Assembly: GCF_012271785.1 (NCBI RefSeq) | Contig: NZ_JAAWVT010000001.1 | Coordinates: 868,001 to 932,000, forward strand | Direction of reading: 5' to 3' | Length of the DNA stretch: 64,000 bases | Source: Paeniglutamicibacter terrestris | GTDB taxonomy: Bacteria > Actinomycetota > Actinomycetes > Actinomycetales > Micrococcaceae | Part shown: positions 63,859-64,000 of the stretch, in pieces | Position numbering within the stretch: position 1 is the first letter of the stretch | How the letters are laid out: the number at the start of each line of letters is the position of its first letter | Program-made: the position numbers and the translations under genes | Notes under the pieces: generated by a model | The model's input: only the letters and a program-made list of their open reading frames with translations | Told to the model about the DNA's origin: nothing | Database searches by the model: none

Positions 63859-64000
63859 TTAGCGAGCCACTGGCTCGCTTTGCTCGAGCATCCCGAGCTC
63901 GTGGCGGCGCGGCATACCTTCCCAATCTCCGGGAACCATGCAGGCAAATGCCCCGGTGCGCACCGCCGTTTCCAACCGCTGGTGCGGATCCAGACCGTTG
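63859..64000 (-). CDS. PfkB-family sugar kinase, C-terminal end (gene continues beyond the window)
   Basis: Only the last 46 residues lie in the window: NGLDPHQRLETAVRTGAFAC, then MVPGDWEGMPRRHELGML, stop TAA at 63861-63859. The final helix of PfkB-type kinases has this pattern (A-x-x-T-G-A-x-A-x-x-x-x-G-D). It is probably a 2-keto-3-deoxygluconate kinase, given the adjacent L-idonate dehydrogenase 57 bases downstream in the same direction. The assignment rests on a short piece. Confidence 0.65.
   Translation of the reverse strand, partial: NGLDPHQRLETAVRTGAFACMVPGDWEGMPRRHELGMLEQSEPVAR

Noticed and set aside
1-64000. CRISPR array, prophage or integrative element with integrase
   Set aside because: No regularly spaced repeats, Cas genes, tRNA attachment site, integrase or phage structural genes were seen.

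Overview
The window looks like the chromosome of a high-GC actinobacterium, most likely of the Micrococcaceae (Arthrobacter, Glutamicibacter or Paeniglutamicibacter type). This is inferred from GC-rich codon use, frequent GTG/TTG starts and the kinds of housekeeping genes at both ends. No rRNA, tRNA, CRISPR array, integrase or phage structural gene was seen.

Left flank (1-10.9 kb) is ordinary metabolism: the end of a MerR regulator, an NTF2-like protein, a LysR regulator divergent from glucarate dehydratase (gudD) and a D-2-hydroxyacid dehydrogenase, a three-gene operon (small soluble protein, YjdF-like membrane protein, family 2 glycosyltransferase), an FMN reductase, an MFS transporter, and a convergent esterase/luciferase-like oxidoreductase pair. 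From 10.9 to 13.7 kb lies a wreck: remnants of metQ and metN (methionine ABC transporter). A nonsense-mutated ISL3-type insertion sequence appears to sit between the metN ATPase part and its C-terminal domain.

The core (14.2-61.9 kb) is a defence island of about 48 kb. It opens with a DUF3883 protein and an HNH nuclease (both minus strand). Next comes a tightly packed six-gene minus-strand operon (41.7 to 16.8 kb): SNF2 helicase, 1542-aa adenine methyltransferase, 2213-aa DUF1998 helicase with a Vsr-like nuclease domain, RelE/ParE-like-UvrD fusion, a 1033-aa unknown protein, and a second DUF1998 helicase of 1786 aa. The first part resembles class 1 DISARM (DrmD, DrmMI, DUF1998 helicase) without the DrmC nuclease. 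The last two genes have the layout of Druantia type III (DruH-DruE). Upstream are two tandem paralogous giant helicases of about 2200 aa (DUF4011, SF1 helicase, Vsr-like nuclease, DUF3320) and a 625-aa coiled-coil protein. One giant keeps an HEPN RX4H motif and a transglutaminase-like Cys/His pair; the other has lost both.

The right part of the island is on the plus strand: two small unknown genes, an Mrr-type restriction endonuclease, an OGG-fold DNA glycosylase and a small unknown gene. The island ends at a multiply frameshifted Old Yellow Enzyme pseudogene. Beyond it chromosomal metabolism resumes with L-idonate 5-dehydrogenase and the tail of a PfkB sugar kinase (both minus strand). gudD on one side and idnD/kinase on the other are all sugar-acid genes.

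How the parts could work together is inference: the methyltransferase marks self DNA, the SNF2, DUF1998 and UvrD motors survey or unwind foreign DNA, and the fused or neighbouring nucleases (Vsr-like, HNH, DUF3883, Mrr) cut it. The giant HEPN helicases may add an RNA-targeting or abortive arm.
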